A stretch of 64,000 bases of DNA from Cyprinodon diabolis (lineage: Eukaryota; Chordata; Actinopteri; Cyprinodontiformes; Cyprinodontidae), in contig CM060069.1 of assembly GCA_030533445.1 (NCBI GenBank), positions 27,359,837 to 27,423,836 of the forward strand, written 5' to 3'. A program made the position numbers and the translations under genes. This document shows positions 24,352-35,979 of the stretch, in pieces; position 1 is the stretch's first letter; every line of letters starts with the position of its first letter. The notes beneath the pieces were generated by a model. It saw nothing but the letters and a program-made list of their open reading frames with translations. It made no database searches and was not told where the DNA came from.

Positions 24352-25702
24352 AAGTGCCTTGCAAAAGTATTAGGCTTCAAACATAGAGATATAAAATTGT
24401 CATTTTCTGTTGAAAATCAACAACAAGAGGGACCCAATCATGAATTGGAATGTATATGATATTTAAAACTTTTTTAGAAATAAAAACAAATGAAAAATTT
24501 GGTGTGCAAAAATATTCAACCCTCTCGAATTAAGACTTCGTAGTGCCACCTTTTGCTGCGATTACAGCTGCAAGACGCTTGGGGTATATCTCTACCAGTT
24601 TTAAACATTGAGGGAAATTTTTGCCCATTCTTCCTTAGCGTTTTTGAACAGTAGTATTCTGTTATTTCCACAGATGGTTGATTAGATGCAGGTCTGGACT
24701 TTGACTTGGCCATTTTAACACCTGGATATGTTTATTTGTGAACCATTCCCTTGTAGATTTTTTTTTTATGTTTTGGATCTAGTTTTTTTGGAAGATTAAG
24801 GTCCGTCCCAGTCTCAGGCCTTTTGCAGACTCTAACAGGTTTTCTTCCAGAATTCTCCTGTATTTGGCTCCATCCATCTTCCCATTGATTTTAACCATCT
24901 TCCCTGTCCCTGCTGAAGAAAAGCAGGCCCAAACCATGATGCTGCAACCACCATGTTTGTGTCACCAGTGGAGATGGTGTGTTCAGGGTGATGGACTGTG
25001 TTGCTTTTATGCCAAACATAATGTTTTGCATTGTTGCCAAATAGTTTGATTTTGGTTTAATCTCACCAGAAAAGCTTCTTCCACATGTTTGCTGTTCACA
25101 CATGTCTGCTGATCAGTCATGTGTGAGCTGAATGTTTAGAGGGACGGCGGGTCTTTGCAGATTTTCAGTGGTCTGGTCTGCCTCCATTGCAATACTATCG
25201 CTTGCACAGTCCTCCTTGCGATGTTTAAAACGTGGGAAATCATTTTATATCCAAATCCGGCTTTAAACTTCTCCACAACAGTATCTCGGGCCTGCCTGGT
25301 GTGTTCCTTATCTTTCACGATGCTCTCTGCTCTTTAAACAGACCTCTGAGATGATCACAGAGCAGGTGCGTTTATATGGACACTTGATAACACAGGTCAA
25401 ATCTATTTATCATCATCAGTCATTTAGGTCAACATTGGATCATTCAGAGATCCTCACTGAACTTCTGGAGATTTTGCTGCACTGAAGGTAAAGGGGCTGA
25501 TTCATTTTGCACGTCCCACTATTCAGTTTTGAATTTGTTAAAAAAAAGTTGATACTATCCAATAAATGTCATTCCACTTCATTAATGTGTCCTACTTGTT
25601 GATTCTTCACAAAAATTACAATTTTATGACTTTATATTTGAAATCTTCAATGTGGCAAAGGGTCGAAAAGTTCAAGGGGGAGAATACTTTCACGAGGCAC
25701 CG
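24352..25702 (-). pseudogene. degenerate Tc1-like transposon, transposase on minus strand
   Basis: The ends carry a decayed long inverted repeat: left AAGTGCCTTGCAAAAGTATT with AGGCTTCAAACATAGAGATA, right GAGAATACTTTCACGAGGCA CCG, flanked by TA. Between them, minus-strand transposase pieces remain. An N-terminal paired-like HTH (KEHTRQARDTVVEKFKAGFG YKMISHVLNIARR) starts at 25318, an ETKPNYLATMQN/KHNVWHKSNT-like segment follows, and the C-terminus near 24536 retains GRDIPQASCSCNRSK-type text. The section between the HTH domain and the first catalytic Asp is deleted and several frames are broken; the element is 1351 bp where intact relatives are about 1.6 kb. Not functional. Confidence 0.85.
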
Positions 25703-25759
25703 TATATGTGCAAGTCTTGACAGAAGCTTATCCATTTCCTTGGTTTTCTTCGATCACTG

Positions 25760-26240
25760 ACAAGACTCCATTAACCATTCCGATAACCTCTGATGAGCAA
25801 CCTTGCTCCCGCACAGGAAAATCATCTCCACTGCACAATGCTGCCTTATGGGATTACTAATTCAGGATCATTTGTAAAACTATTTCTTTGTCATGGGTAG
25901 CAGCATGTTTCATGTAGGCCAAAAGTCAATTTTATCTGACCATAGCATCATCTCCCATATACTTTATGTGTCCCTGTCATGTCTAGCTGTAAAGGGGACT
26001 TTTAATGCATTTCTTTCAATACTGACCTTCTTGTGATTTTTTTCATTGTGACCAGATTTTAGAAGTATATCACTAAAATGTGTTAGATCCATGGATTCTC
26101 CCTCCTTAGCTGTTAATGTCCCAGAGCTCCCCCAGAGTTACCATAGGCCTCATGGCTTCCTCTCCAAATAATGTTCTTCTTCTCCAGCTTTTCAGGTGTA
26201 GCAGAAAGCCATGATCCGATGGATTAAGACATTAAACAGT
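25760..26240 (-). pseudogene. second Tc1-like transposase remnant, minus strand
   Basis: On the minus strand the text GAAGCCATGAGGCCTATGGT AACTCTGGGGGAGCTC, then TGAAAGAAATGCATTAAAAG and GATGATGCTATGGTCAGATA AAATTGAC (MLWSDKID, holding the first catalytic Asp) follows the order of a Tc1 transposase from the end of the HTH region into the DDE domain. It is full of indels and stops. It directly abuts the element at 24352-25702 but is a different, older copy with no inverted repeats found. Confidence 0.65.
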
Positions 26241-28499
26241 ACTCCACATATTAACCAAAGGTTGTTCCATAACTTGGACATAAAAGTTTAAGTAATAAAA
26301 TAATATATGTATGATTTATCCCTGTCTACAATGAGGTTTGTGATGGTAATTGAAAGAAATAGTAAAAAAAGATCAGTGAATATAACTTCATAATTGAAAA
26401 ACAAGAGCTGCTTTAAATACTATTTTTATCCCAAGATCCAGGGATTAAAAATGCTACTTAGATTGCATAGAAAAAAAGTAAATATCATGTAACACTGATA
26501 TGAGTTTGTATCAAAGAATCAGATATGGGTCATTTATGCTTAAAGGTATATATCTTTGATTATAGCAAGCAATGGACATAAACTAAAAACAGAATCCACT
26601 CATGCGTGACTCCCTGTCTGACTTCCTGATTTCATCAAATACCCACTCAGACTGTGTGATCAAACACTTCATGTGAGCTGCTGCCATTTGAATGGGCCAC
26701 CATGCAGCTGGGAAACGTTCAAAGAAACAGCGATATGCTGGTTGCTTACGTTTCCCTCTCCTTCAACCACTCAATCAAACATACGCACAAAGAAAGTGCA
26801 TCCACTAGCACACAAAGATACACAGTCTGACACATTCCTTCTGAGACCAGATACTGCTCACATCCAGAGCTCAGGTGTTCTTGCCTTTGTAGTCTTACAA
26901 AAACCAAGAAAGAGCCAGAAAGTGAATGAGGCACAGAGCCAGGGGAGAGATGTGATGTTTTCCTTTTTCTGCCTCGGCTGTGAAACCTCATCCTGCTTTC
27001 ATTCCCGTTCTCATTCAGTTAGTCTTTGCTTTTGTGTGGATTTCTGATGAGTCCCACCTGTCATTGAAGAGGTCACCCTGCTGATACGTGATTCCCATTG
27101 AAGAACCTTTGCTCACAGACATAAGCTAAACTATTACACTTTTTTATTTCTTTTTAGTTAAATCATTAAGATTCTTAGAATTAACATTTACTTGCTGAGA
27201 AGAAATTATGAGCTAAAACAAGAGCTAACAAAATACAGAAAACAGGGACAAAAGCCTCTGAGATGGAGGCTATTGTCCTGTAGAAGTCTTTGAATGATGA
27301 TACTCTGGATAGTTTGTCTCCCAGAATAAAAAAAAAATAAAAAAATTATCTAAGATGAGGGAATTATTCCTGGATAACAGTTGGTGCTATTTGATTTAAT
27401 TTAGGGACCAATTTTAAGTCTCAGTGAAATGCTGTTTAAAAGGGGACGTATGTATGATTCCCTTTTGATTGCCATGTAAAGAAGCATCCATCTCCCAGAG
27501 TAGTTTTTTTTTTCTGGCGTGCTTTCCAGCTGTGCCTTGTTCTTTTAAAGGAGATGGGCTGTGGGATGCTGTGGTGCCTTGCACTTATTCATTCTTTTAT
27601 TAATTTTAATCAAACGTAATCATACTAAGAGGAAAAGCAGCTTGCAACAAGCCTGTCTTTCAAAAAGTAATATAAAAACGCTGATAAAGGTGCCATAATT
27701 GCATACAGGATTAAAATGTTGGTGTTAATCAGTAGCAAAATGTGTTATTATATTATGAATTAATAGCCCATTTCTGTATGCCAGCATACTTGTGCAGCTT
27801 TTGAAACAATTAACAGTCAGTTAACAGTCAACAGAGGCTACTTCAACCCGTCTTCCTTACCACATAAATGTATATATTAGGAATAATGATCAGTGATGGG
27901 AACCAAGATTTTTATATTCTTTTCATAAATTTAACACTGACTTTAGGCAGTCATTCTGCACTTCGAAACTTTCCATGGTGACAGCCAGCAACACATGCAA
28001 AATTCTTATTAACAGGATGGTTTTTAGCCCTTAATCCATTATCAAAACCTATTGATATAATTTATCAGTTGGGCACTCGGTTCTGGTAAATCACCTGAAA
28101 CACCCACTGATTACACATGCAGGTTTATTTTTCAGATAAATTTAGCACTATTTTGTTTTTTTATATTACTCCATAGGCCCATGATGTAAAGAGGCCACCA
28201 AATATTAAAAAAATTAACAGACCTCAAAACTTTATGTGGCTGCAAGTTCAAATTCAACTAAATAGGAAATTCTAGATTCTAAAATGATGCCTCTTTGTTA
28301 GCTTTTCAGTTTCTGAGTCATCTTTGTCTGATTTGCTTTTGATACAGAGGGAATTACTAGCGACATATATGTACAATTTCAGCCAATAAAAAAGATCATT
28401 TAATACTTCAAAATAAGATATTTTGGAAAATTTCACGTTTCTAAATGTGTAGGAATAGTTTTGAGATTGCAGCTTCACTTCCAACTTGGCTGTAAAGCT
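26241..28499. other. no recognised gene
   Basis: AT-rich intergenic DNA. The stretch 26673-27047 is somewhat GC-richer with open frames on both strands but no domain. Confidence 0.4.
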
Positions 28500-28509
28500 G
28501 TGGGTCTGG

Positions 28510-28665
28510 TGTGGAAGACTTGACTGTCTTGCAGAATGCAGACCTCAAACCAACAGGGCAGAGCGCCTTTGGGATGAAGTGGACCAGAGAGACTGAGTCA
28601 GGTTTCCTTAAACATCATCAGTGTTTTATGTCACATAAGATTTTGGAAGAATGCTGTAATATTGC
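28510..28665 (+). pseudogene. Tc1/mariner transposase 3' fragment
   Basis: GACTGTCTTGCAGAATGCAG ACCTCAAACC, then CGCCTTTGGGATGAAGTGGA and AACATCATCAGTGTTTTATG parallel the conserved [18 protein letters not shown]...-type region of Tc1 transposases (RLWDEVDQRD still readable) and a following SV..-type segment. Multiple stops are present and there are no ends; it is a short relic. Confidence 0.6.
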
Positions 28666-28693
28666 CATAAATAAACAAAAAGGCAAGTGAACT

Positions 28694-28817
28694 ATCCATC
28701 CATCCATCTTCTAACAGGCTTAATCCCAAGTGGGGTCGGGGAGGGGTGCCTATCTTCAGCTGTCAATGGGCGAGAGGCGGGTACACCCTGGACAGGTAGC
28801 CAGTCCATTGCAGGGCA
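28694..28817 (-). repeat. tRNA-SINE 3' end, minus strand, with (ATCC)n tail
   Basis: ATCCATCCATCCATC starts the reverse-complement tail. AGAGGCGGGTACACCCTGGA CAGG and CCAGTCCATTGCAGGGCA match the reverse complement of the GGACTGGCGACCTGTCCAGG GTGTACCC block also present at 58730. Confidence 0.75.
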
Positions 28818-29016
28818 ATTAACCCATTGCTTTTAAAAATATAAAGTAAATTTTTAAGATAATTAGTTGGAATTGGAAAAATGTAGCTGTGAAGCAATTA
28901 AATGTCAAATTACGTTCTAAATGTTAATATAATTTAGCATTTTAGTAGTATGTTGAAAATTCATCTGTGCCACTGCCATTTTGGAAATAAGCTGAGGAAA
29001 ATGTAAAGGACCATTG

Positions 29017-29245
29017 CTTTATTTCACAGGTGTCAAAGTGGTTCCAGAAAGGGTCGTGTGGCTGCAGGTTTTCTTTCCAACCAAACAATAGCACACCAGA
29101 CTCCATTCATCCCAGAAAGTCATCATGTTCAGATTGGACTCCCTTGATGAGATGAATGAAGTCTGGTGTGCTATTGTTTGGTTGGAAAGAAAACCTGCAG
29201 CCACACGGCCCTTTCTGGAACCACTTTGACACCCCTGCTTTATAT
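29017..29245. mobile_element. palindromic MITE with 8-bp near-duplication
   Basis: The element at 29025-29237 (213 bp) is almost a complete hairpin. The left arm CAGGTGTCAAAGTGGTTCCA GAAAGGGTCGTGTGGCTGCA...AATAGCACACCAGACTCCAT is repeated inverted on the right with only a few differences, leaving a loop of about 40 bp. Flanks are CTTTATTT (29017-29024) and CTTTATAT (29238-29245), an 8-bp hAT-like duplication with one mismatch. Confidence 0.85.
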
Positions 29246-29414
29246 AAATGATTGGCATTGTTTTCCAATCAAGCCTGTTAATTATTTATCAGTATGTTCA
29301 GTAAGGACTTTAAAAAATATAGTATGTTTATTATTTGTCAAGCAATGCTTATAAAGGAAGCAGTGTAGGAGATTTGTGGTCATGTTATTTTTCTAAAGCA
29401 TGACTGAATGGTTT

Positions 29415-31014
29415 TACAGTGGGGCAAAAAAGTATTTAGTCAGCCACCAATAGTGCAAGTTCTCCCACTTAAAAAGATGAGAGAGGCCGGTAATTTTCAT
29501 CATAGATATACCTCAACTATGAGAGACAAAATGAGAAAAAAAAAATGAGAAAATCACATTGTCTGATTTTTAAAGAATTTATTTGCAAAATATGGTGGAA
29601 AATAAGTATTTGGTCAATAACAAAAGTTCCTCTCTATACTTTTGTTATATACTCTTTGTTGGCAATGACAGAGATCAAACGTTTTCTGTAAGTCTTCACA
29701 AGGTTTTCACACACTGTTGCTGGTATTTTTGCCCATTCCTCCATGCAGATCTCCTCTAGAGCAGTGATGTTCTGGGGCTGTCGCTGGGCAACACGGACTT
29801 TCAACTCCCTCCAAAGATTCTCTATGGGGTTGAGATCTGGAGACTGGCTAGGCCACTCCAGGACCTTGAAATGCTTCTTACGAAGCCACTCCTTCGTTAC
29901 CCGGGCGGTGTGTTTGGGATCATTGTCATGCTGAACGACCCAGCCACATTTCATCTTCAATGCCCTTGCTGATGGAAGGAGGTTTTCACTCAAAATTTGA
30001 CGATACATGGCCCCATTCATTCTTTCCTTCACACGGATCAGTCGTCCTGGTCCCTTAGCAGAAAAACAGCCCCAAAGCATGATGTTTCCACCACCATGCT
30101 TCATTGTAGGTTTGGATGCAACTCAACATTCTCTCTCCTCCAAACACAACGAGTAGAGTTTTTACCAAAAAGTTCTATTTTGGTTTCATCTGACCATATG
30201 ATATTCTCCCAGTCATCGTCTGGATTATCCAAATGCTCTCTAGCAAACTTGAGACGGGCCTTGACATGTACTGGCTTAAGCAGGGGGACACGTCTGGCAC
30301 TGCAGGATTTGAGTCCCTGGCGGCGTAGTGTGTTACTGATGGTAGCCTTTGTTACTTTGGTCCCAGCTCTCTGCAGGTCATTCACTAGGTCCCCCCGTGT
30401 GGTTCTGGGATTTTTACTCACCGTTCTTGTGATCATTTTGACCCCACGGGTTGAGATCTTGCGTGGAGCCCCAGATCGAGGAAGATTATCAGTGGTCTTG
30501 TATGTTTTCCATTTTCTAATAATTGATCCCACAGTTGATTTCTTCACACCAAGCTGTTTACCTATTGCAGATTCAGACTTCCCAGCCTGGTGCAGGTCTC
30601 TAATTTTGTTTCAGGTGTCCTTTGACAGCTCTCTAGTTTTGGCCATGGTGGAGTTTAGAGTGTGACTGTTTGAGGTTGTGGACAGGTGTCTTTTATACTG
30701 ATAACAGGTTCAAACAGGTGCCATTAATGAAGGTAACGAGTGGAGGACAGAGGAGCCTCTTACAGAAGAAGTTACAGGTCTGTGAGAGCCAGAAATCTTG
30801 CTTGTTTGTAACTGACCAAATACTTATTTTCCACCATATTTTGCAAATAAATTCTTTAAAAATCAGACAATGTGATTTTCTGAATTTTTTCCCCTCATTT
30901 TGTCTCTCATAGTTGAGGTATATCTATGATGAAAATTACCGGCCTCTCTCATCTTTTTAAGTGGGAGAACTTGCACTATTGGTGGCTGACTAAATACTTT
31001 TTTGCCCCACTGTA
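29415..31014 (-). mobile_element. full-length Tc1-like transposon with 200-bp inverted repeats, inactivated
   Basis: The element is 29417-31012 (1596 bp), flanked by TA. The inverted repeats 29417-29616 and 30813-31012 start CAGTGGGGCAAAAAAGTATT and agree almost everywhere, differing mainly in an A-rich patch near 29530. It carries one transposase gene on the minus strand (next entry). The structure is that of the common vertebrate Tc1-like family with this terminus. Confidence 0.95.
29634..30646 (-). pseudogene. Tc1-like (DD34E) transposase, one nonsense codon and one frameshift
   Basis: The start ATG is at 30646 (MAKTRELSKDT). Codon 12 is TGA (30611-30613) where Arg is expected. The frame then runs from 30610 to 30101 with HTH text [30 protein letters not shown] (GAPRK is the GRPR-like hook), HTH-2 and [14 protein letters not shown] (first catalytic Asp). 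A deletion of about 10 bp near 30110, relative to what I know of the family, shifts the frame. The rest (30104 to 29634) retains [30 protein letters not shown] (second Asp) and [13 protein letters not shown] (Glu, 34 residues later). Catalytic residues are present, but the protein cannot be made. Confidence 0.93.
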
Positions 31015-32399
31015 TAATGTGTTCTGTACGGATCCTCATAGCTTTCTGTTTTACTGCTTTGTCACATGTTCTGGATTCAATTTTTATTCTTTCTATCTGT
31101 ACTATATATACAGTATATCTTAAGTTGGTCTTTCTCTCAGTGCTCCTTACACACCTGGTCCTTGTTTCTGCTTGTCACATGTTACACATCACCTCGTTAC
31201 TCATATACTACAAATATATGCCCTTGTCTTTAAAATAGTTTCTTGTCAGATCCTAGTCAGTGGTTATGTTCTGTTTTCCTCATGTGTGTTTCATGTTTTT
31301 TGCAGTATCTAAATTGTAGAGGTCTGTTTATAATCTCAAAAAGAATTAAAAAATTAACGACAAACGCCTTTTCGTTGATTGAACTAGATAATTAAACAGA
31401 ATGTGACAGATTTATTGTGGGATAAGATGTAATCCAGAACAAAAACAAATAGTCCAAAAGCAAAAAAGTTATGTTTCTAATCAGCATATAGTCTAGTTGG
31501 ACTCTTTATATAAACAACTGGAAATTTATTGGCTTTCATGTATTTTTTGAAGCATACATACTCAATAGTATATTTTAAGTATCCTACCTGAACTTTTTCC
31601 CATTTTACCTCAGTTCATTTAATTAACTCCCCATATGTTCACTTCTGTTTAACAACTCTCCGTTTCTAAGAAGACATTGACAAACTGAGGCAGAGTAGTC
31701 TGCAAAATGTTTAAATAAACTTTTTTTCTCTGGTATTTGTACTAATGTTTCATACAACATACAAATGCACAAACATATACAAACTATACTCTAAATGCTT
31801 CTCTCCTTTAAGTCGGAGAATATTTTGTCATCTTACTTCTTCCAATCTTTTCCACCACTTCCTATCCCAACCGCCCAGCAGTTTACATCCAGAAATTGGG
31901 AAGCAGCTGGACAATAAAGGAGCTTAAAAGGATACACTCCCACAATGTTTATATATTTTCTATATCTGAGCAGCAAAGAGCAGGGAAGCCAGTTGTTTTG
32001 GTCAAGGGTCCACATCCATCTCTGGCTGTCACAGCTGAAGAAGTCAAAGCATTTTTGGGGTACAGTGCATGTTTGGAAGTGTGTCCATGAATCAGTGAGG
32101 CCTTGATCTGGGGGCTGGAGGTGCTTTTAAAACATCACTCACTAAAACAGTTACAAATGGTTGGGATGAAGAGCTTAGATTTTAGGACAGGGAGCATGGA
32201 TGAAATCCATATGACCAGTAAGTCATCACAGTATTCTCACTTTTTAAATGTTCAAAAGAAACATTTCTGGAAAAACGATTATTCCTTTAAATTTTGTCAG
32301 CTGATAAAATAATAAATATAAATGCTAAAGTGCACTTTAAAGGGAAGAATAGTTATAAAATCCAATGACAATATACTCTGTATTGTCCTCTGCTTTTTT
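31015..32399. other. no recognised gene
   Basis: AT-rich intergenic sequence. Short frames at 31745-32090 have no domain. Confidence 0.4.
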
Positions 32400-32720
32400 G
32401 GGAACGGGTCGTGGGGGCAGCAATCTTAGCTGAAACTCCCATACTTCCCTCTCCCATGACGCCTCCTCAGCTGCTCTGAGGTAAGCCAGAAGCGCTCCAG
32501 CCCTAGACCCTCCAACATGTTCTCTCATCCCGTCCCCCGGGCCTACTCAGTGGGGACTTGCCTGGAACACCTCCCAAGGAAGGCGTGCAGGGGGCATTAA
32601 ACAGATGAGCCTCCTGAGTTGATTTCTTTTAATTTGGAGAAGAGCCCCTAACATGGAAGACAGCCTCTGTCTAAAGGACTGCTGAAAAAGCTCAATCTAT
32701 CCTCGTGTATCCAATAATTC
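32400..32720. repeat. possible degenerate interspersed repeat
   Basis: The block GGGACTTGCCTGGAACACCT CCCAAGGAAGGCGTGCAGGG GGCATTAAACAGATG resembles a teleost repeat with CTGAAACACCTC..GGGAGGCGTCC..GGCATCC text. It is GC-rich against its surroundings and has no coding frame of note. Low certainty. Confidence 0.35.
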
Positions 32721-32804
32721 CATTCAAAACTTTGATTTAAAAAAATGTGCAAGTTTGTCATAAAAGTGTCAACACAGCTAAACACTAAAGAACAGGGAAA
32801 GAGG

Positions 32805-33078
32805 GGCCTCCAGGTTAGATTCCCAGCCAGGGGTCTTGCTGCATGGAGTTTGCATGTTCTCCCTGAGCATGCGTGGGTTCTCTCTGGGTACTCCGGCTTC
32901 CTCCCACAGTTCAAAAACATGACTGTTAGGTTAATTAGCTTGTTAGGTGTGAATGTGTGCAACAGACTGGCGACGTGTTCAGGATGTACCCTGCTTCTCA
33001 CCCATAGAATGCCAAAGATAGGCATGGACCCCACCGCGACCCTGTCAAGGACTAAGGGAGAGAAATTGGATTGATGGA
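32805..33078 (+). repeat. tRNA-derived SINE, plus strand
   Basis: Contains CAGGTTAGATTCCCAGCCAG (box-B region, diverged), GCATGGAGTTTGCATGTTCT CCCTGAGCATGCGTGGGTTC, TCCGGCTTCCTCCCACAG and AACATGACTGTTAGGTTAAT, then AACAGACTGGCGACGTGTTC and a short GGATTGATGG tail. The 109-residue open frame through it (32745-33074) is an artefact of the SINE. Confidence 0.85.
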
Positions 33079-35459
33079 GTTTCATTTATCTGTTCTTTAT
33101 ATATTTATTAGTGTGTACAGTTTTGTGTGTCCTGCATGCTTTTTTGTCACTTTTACACCCAGATTGTCCCATTATGGGACAATATACATTTTTTTTAAAT
33201 CTTTATTTCATCTTTAGAGAGAAAGAAAAACAGAGGTGGTCAGTAAAGGTCCAACAGCCAGTCTGTAACATCAACACTGTAGACAACCCATTACTACCAA
33301 AACTACTTTGAGTATAATTACATTTTCTATGTCAGAGATACCAACTTTTTTTTACTTGAAAAAAAATGTAATCTCTACCAATTTGTGTCCTTCTCAGTAA
33401 AAGCACTGCTCTAAGGTTAACTTAATACCCATCACAAAACATGACACTGTCTCTGATGGCTTTCAACATCGTTTCACTTAAAGGTTTTATGTTGAAGCAA
33501 TCTTGTCAGTTTGTAAGCAGCATTTACATCCAACCATGTTTGTATTCCTTTCAATCACACAGTAGTTTTATCTATGAGCCTTTCAACACATATAAGATCA
33601 TGCACAGATTTTAGAGCTGCGCTCACACAAACATGTTTTAGCATCATGTACTCAGTGCTACATGCAAGCAGTTTGCTTCTCGTGTTAAATCTCAATGTGA
33701 GCCTGTTTAAAGCAGCTGATATAATCTGATCTAATGGAGCTCAAGTTCGTGTCCTTGATTTTTCTGTAAAATATGTCGACAATGAAAATGGATATATGAA
33801 GATATTAGTGGTTTAAATGTGTTGGACATTAAATGAATTATGTTTTCACACATTGTTAAACTTTATTGCATTGTATAGTCACATTTTCCACATCTGCTGC
33901 ATGCAAAACTAAAAGTACCTGTATGTCGACATCCAATCAAAAGAATTCCACACACTCAAAACAGGCTTTCATCTCCAACTAAATACCTCAGTAAATCACA
34001 CACTAGGCAATTTTTTTTTTTCTATTCAATTTGAGCTAAGCCTATTACTGAGGATAGTTCCAATCAAGATCTTTCTAACTTTGAGTGCAGATAACGGCTT
34101 GAGTGCCACTTGTTGCAGGATGAAGACACCCTCATCTTGCACACATGCAATCCTTGCTTCAAAAAAAAACCTATCACTGCTGTGATCTCCTGTTTGGGCA
34201 GGACCTTCTTAAGCACCTTCTAGTAAATCTGCACTGATGAATAGCAATCAGTGCAGCCTGTAGATATTTACATTTCAGTTATTATAATAACCCTCATCAT
34301 AGACTCATGCAACATCATACGGATAAGCTAAAGTTGTTGGAAAATATAGATTGTATTATCTTTGAACTATATCTTTTGTTTTAAATTTCAAACTACAAAT
34401 ACTTGCAAAATGACACCAAGTAAAGGACAAACACTGCAGAAAAAAATATTGACAGCCTGCAGGAATTTTTCAGGGCCTTAAACAGGTTTAACTTTATGGT
34501 CTCAGCTAAAAGTGTAGATTTTCTGAGTTGTAAAGACCATCTTACGGTCTAAAGAAATGTTTTCCTCTCTTTTGAGTACTTTAAAAAGAGCACTTATGAA
34601 ATGAACACACTTTTGGTGTTTAAACTTTTTTTTTTACAAGAAACTGGAGGGAATGCATAACAGCAAACATTTGGCTTTTAGTGGCAGTGGGAATGGTCTA
34701 CTAACCCGTGTCAAATGACTCGGCAAGCAATGCGGGTTAAACAGCCTTTAAAGGACTTGGCTCTGATCGGCAAACAGAAAACCAAACCAAGGTCAACCCA
34801 CTAATTTCCGTGATGCCCTCGAGTGCAACACGTTACAACATTGAGCCAGTCATGTCTGACTCCGTCTGTGCCAGTCGCAGGTTAACCAGCAACTTTCAGT
34901 GGGAAAGCAGCCTCAGTGAACATAAGTAAACAAACAGTATCATAAATACCAACAAGACAGATCAGGGATAAAATTAAAATATTTAAAGCAGGTTCGATTG
35001 ATAAACAATATCCTAAACTTAAATGTATTGTTTGATGTTAACTCTTCAAATCTCTAAACCTAAAGAAAGTTGTTCAGCCAAACAAAAGGCTGAATCAGGT
35101 TGGTTGCACTAGGGCTGAATCAAAATAAAATTGCATTTTTTTTAAAACCAAAATTTATTTTCTTTTGCACTAACCAAAAGCATGCAATTGTTCTCTCCAG
35201 GGTTTCATTGCATGGAAAGCTTGCATGTCTATGGTCCATTGTAGCAGGACCTTAGTGCTGTGTGGAAAAGTGCTGACTACTTGAATGCATGGTTCTGCAT
35301 GCAAGCTGCAACTCTCCTTTATTTGGTGTTGCAGTGAATCTTTAAAACCACCTAAAGGGCTGGGGTGACAAAGTGTCTTACTCCTGTTAAATGTAATGTG
35401 ACCAAATCTAAGTGCCTCTGAGATTTGAGATCTGCAGATTGATTAATTGCCCTGGCACA
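33079..35459. other. no recognised gene
   Basis: AT-rich intergenic sequence with short poly-T/poly-A runs (33190, 34010, 34630). Confidence 0.4.
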
Positions 35460-35469
35460 AAGTACACAA

Positions 35470-35640
35470 ACATGGAGGATGTGTAAAACCACGGGCTGCA
35501 GGTTGATCTTTCAGCATGGCCATCCTACACATACAGCCAGAAAAAAAAGGGAAGGTTTTAACTCAAGGTATATTCAAGGGCCTAGTCAAAGTTCAGACCT
35601 AAACTCAATGGGGAACCTGTGGTGAAGCTTTCATATTAAA
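35470..35640 (+). pseudogene. Tc1-like transposase fragment
   Basis: AGGTTGATCTTTCAGCATGG CC, then GGGCCTAGTCAAAGTTCAGA CCTAAACTCAATGGGGAACC TGTGG preserves the order of the FQHxN...[12 protein letters not shown] region of a Tc1 transposase (second Asp to Glu). Heavily mutated, no inverted repeats found. Confidence 0.6.
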
Positions 35641-35979
35641 AGCCACAGGGGGGAATTAATTATGAAAACCTTATTTATGGAGCAACTTTCATTCAGCTAA
35701 ACAGTAGTTCACATAGATTAAAAGTGTCAGTCTAGATGTGGAATGCTGATACATGGCTTTCAGTTTACTTAATGTGTGGACAGAATTCCTTCCCCTAAAC
35801 CATGTTAATCCAGCTATATGTGGCAAATATTTAACATCTCAGCTGGGCTACACAAATCCAGGCTTAAAGCAATAAACTCAACCTCAAAGCAAACCTTATT
35901 CAGGAACCTGTTAACAGCTTCACATTAAACATAGGGAAAGTCGAGATAAGAGATAACACCTTCAAGAGACCTTTAGAGT

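Noticed and set aside
29997..30665. 222-residue plus-strand open frame
   Set aside because: It is the antisense of the Tc1 transposase pseudogene; the minus strand carries the HTH and DDE motifs.
32648..33085. 145-residue minus-strand frame and 109-residue plus-strand frame
   Set aside because: Both lie across a tRNA-derived SINE whose text is recognisable at nucleotide level; SINE bodies often stay open by chance.
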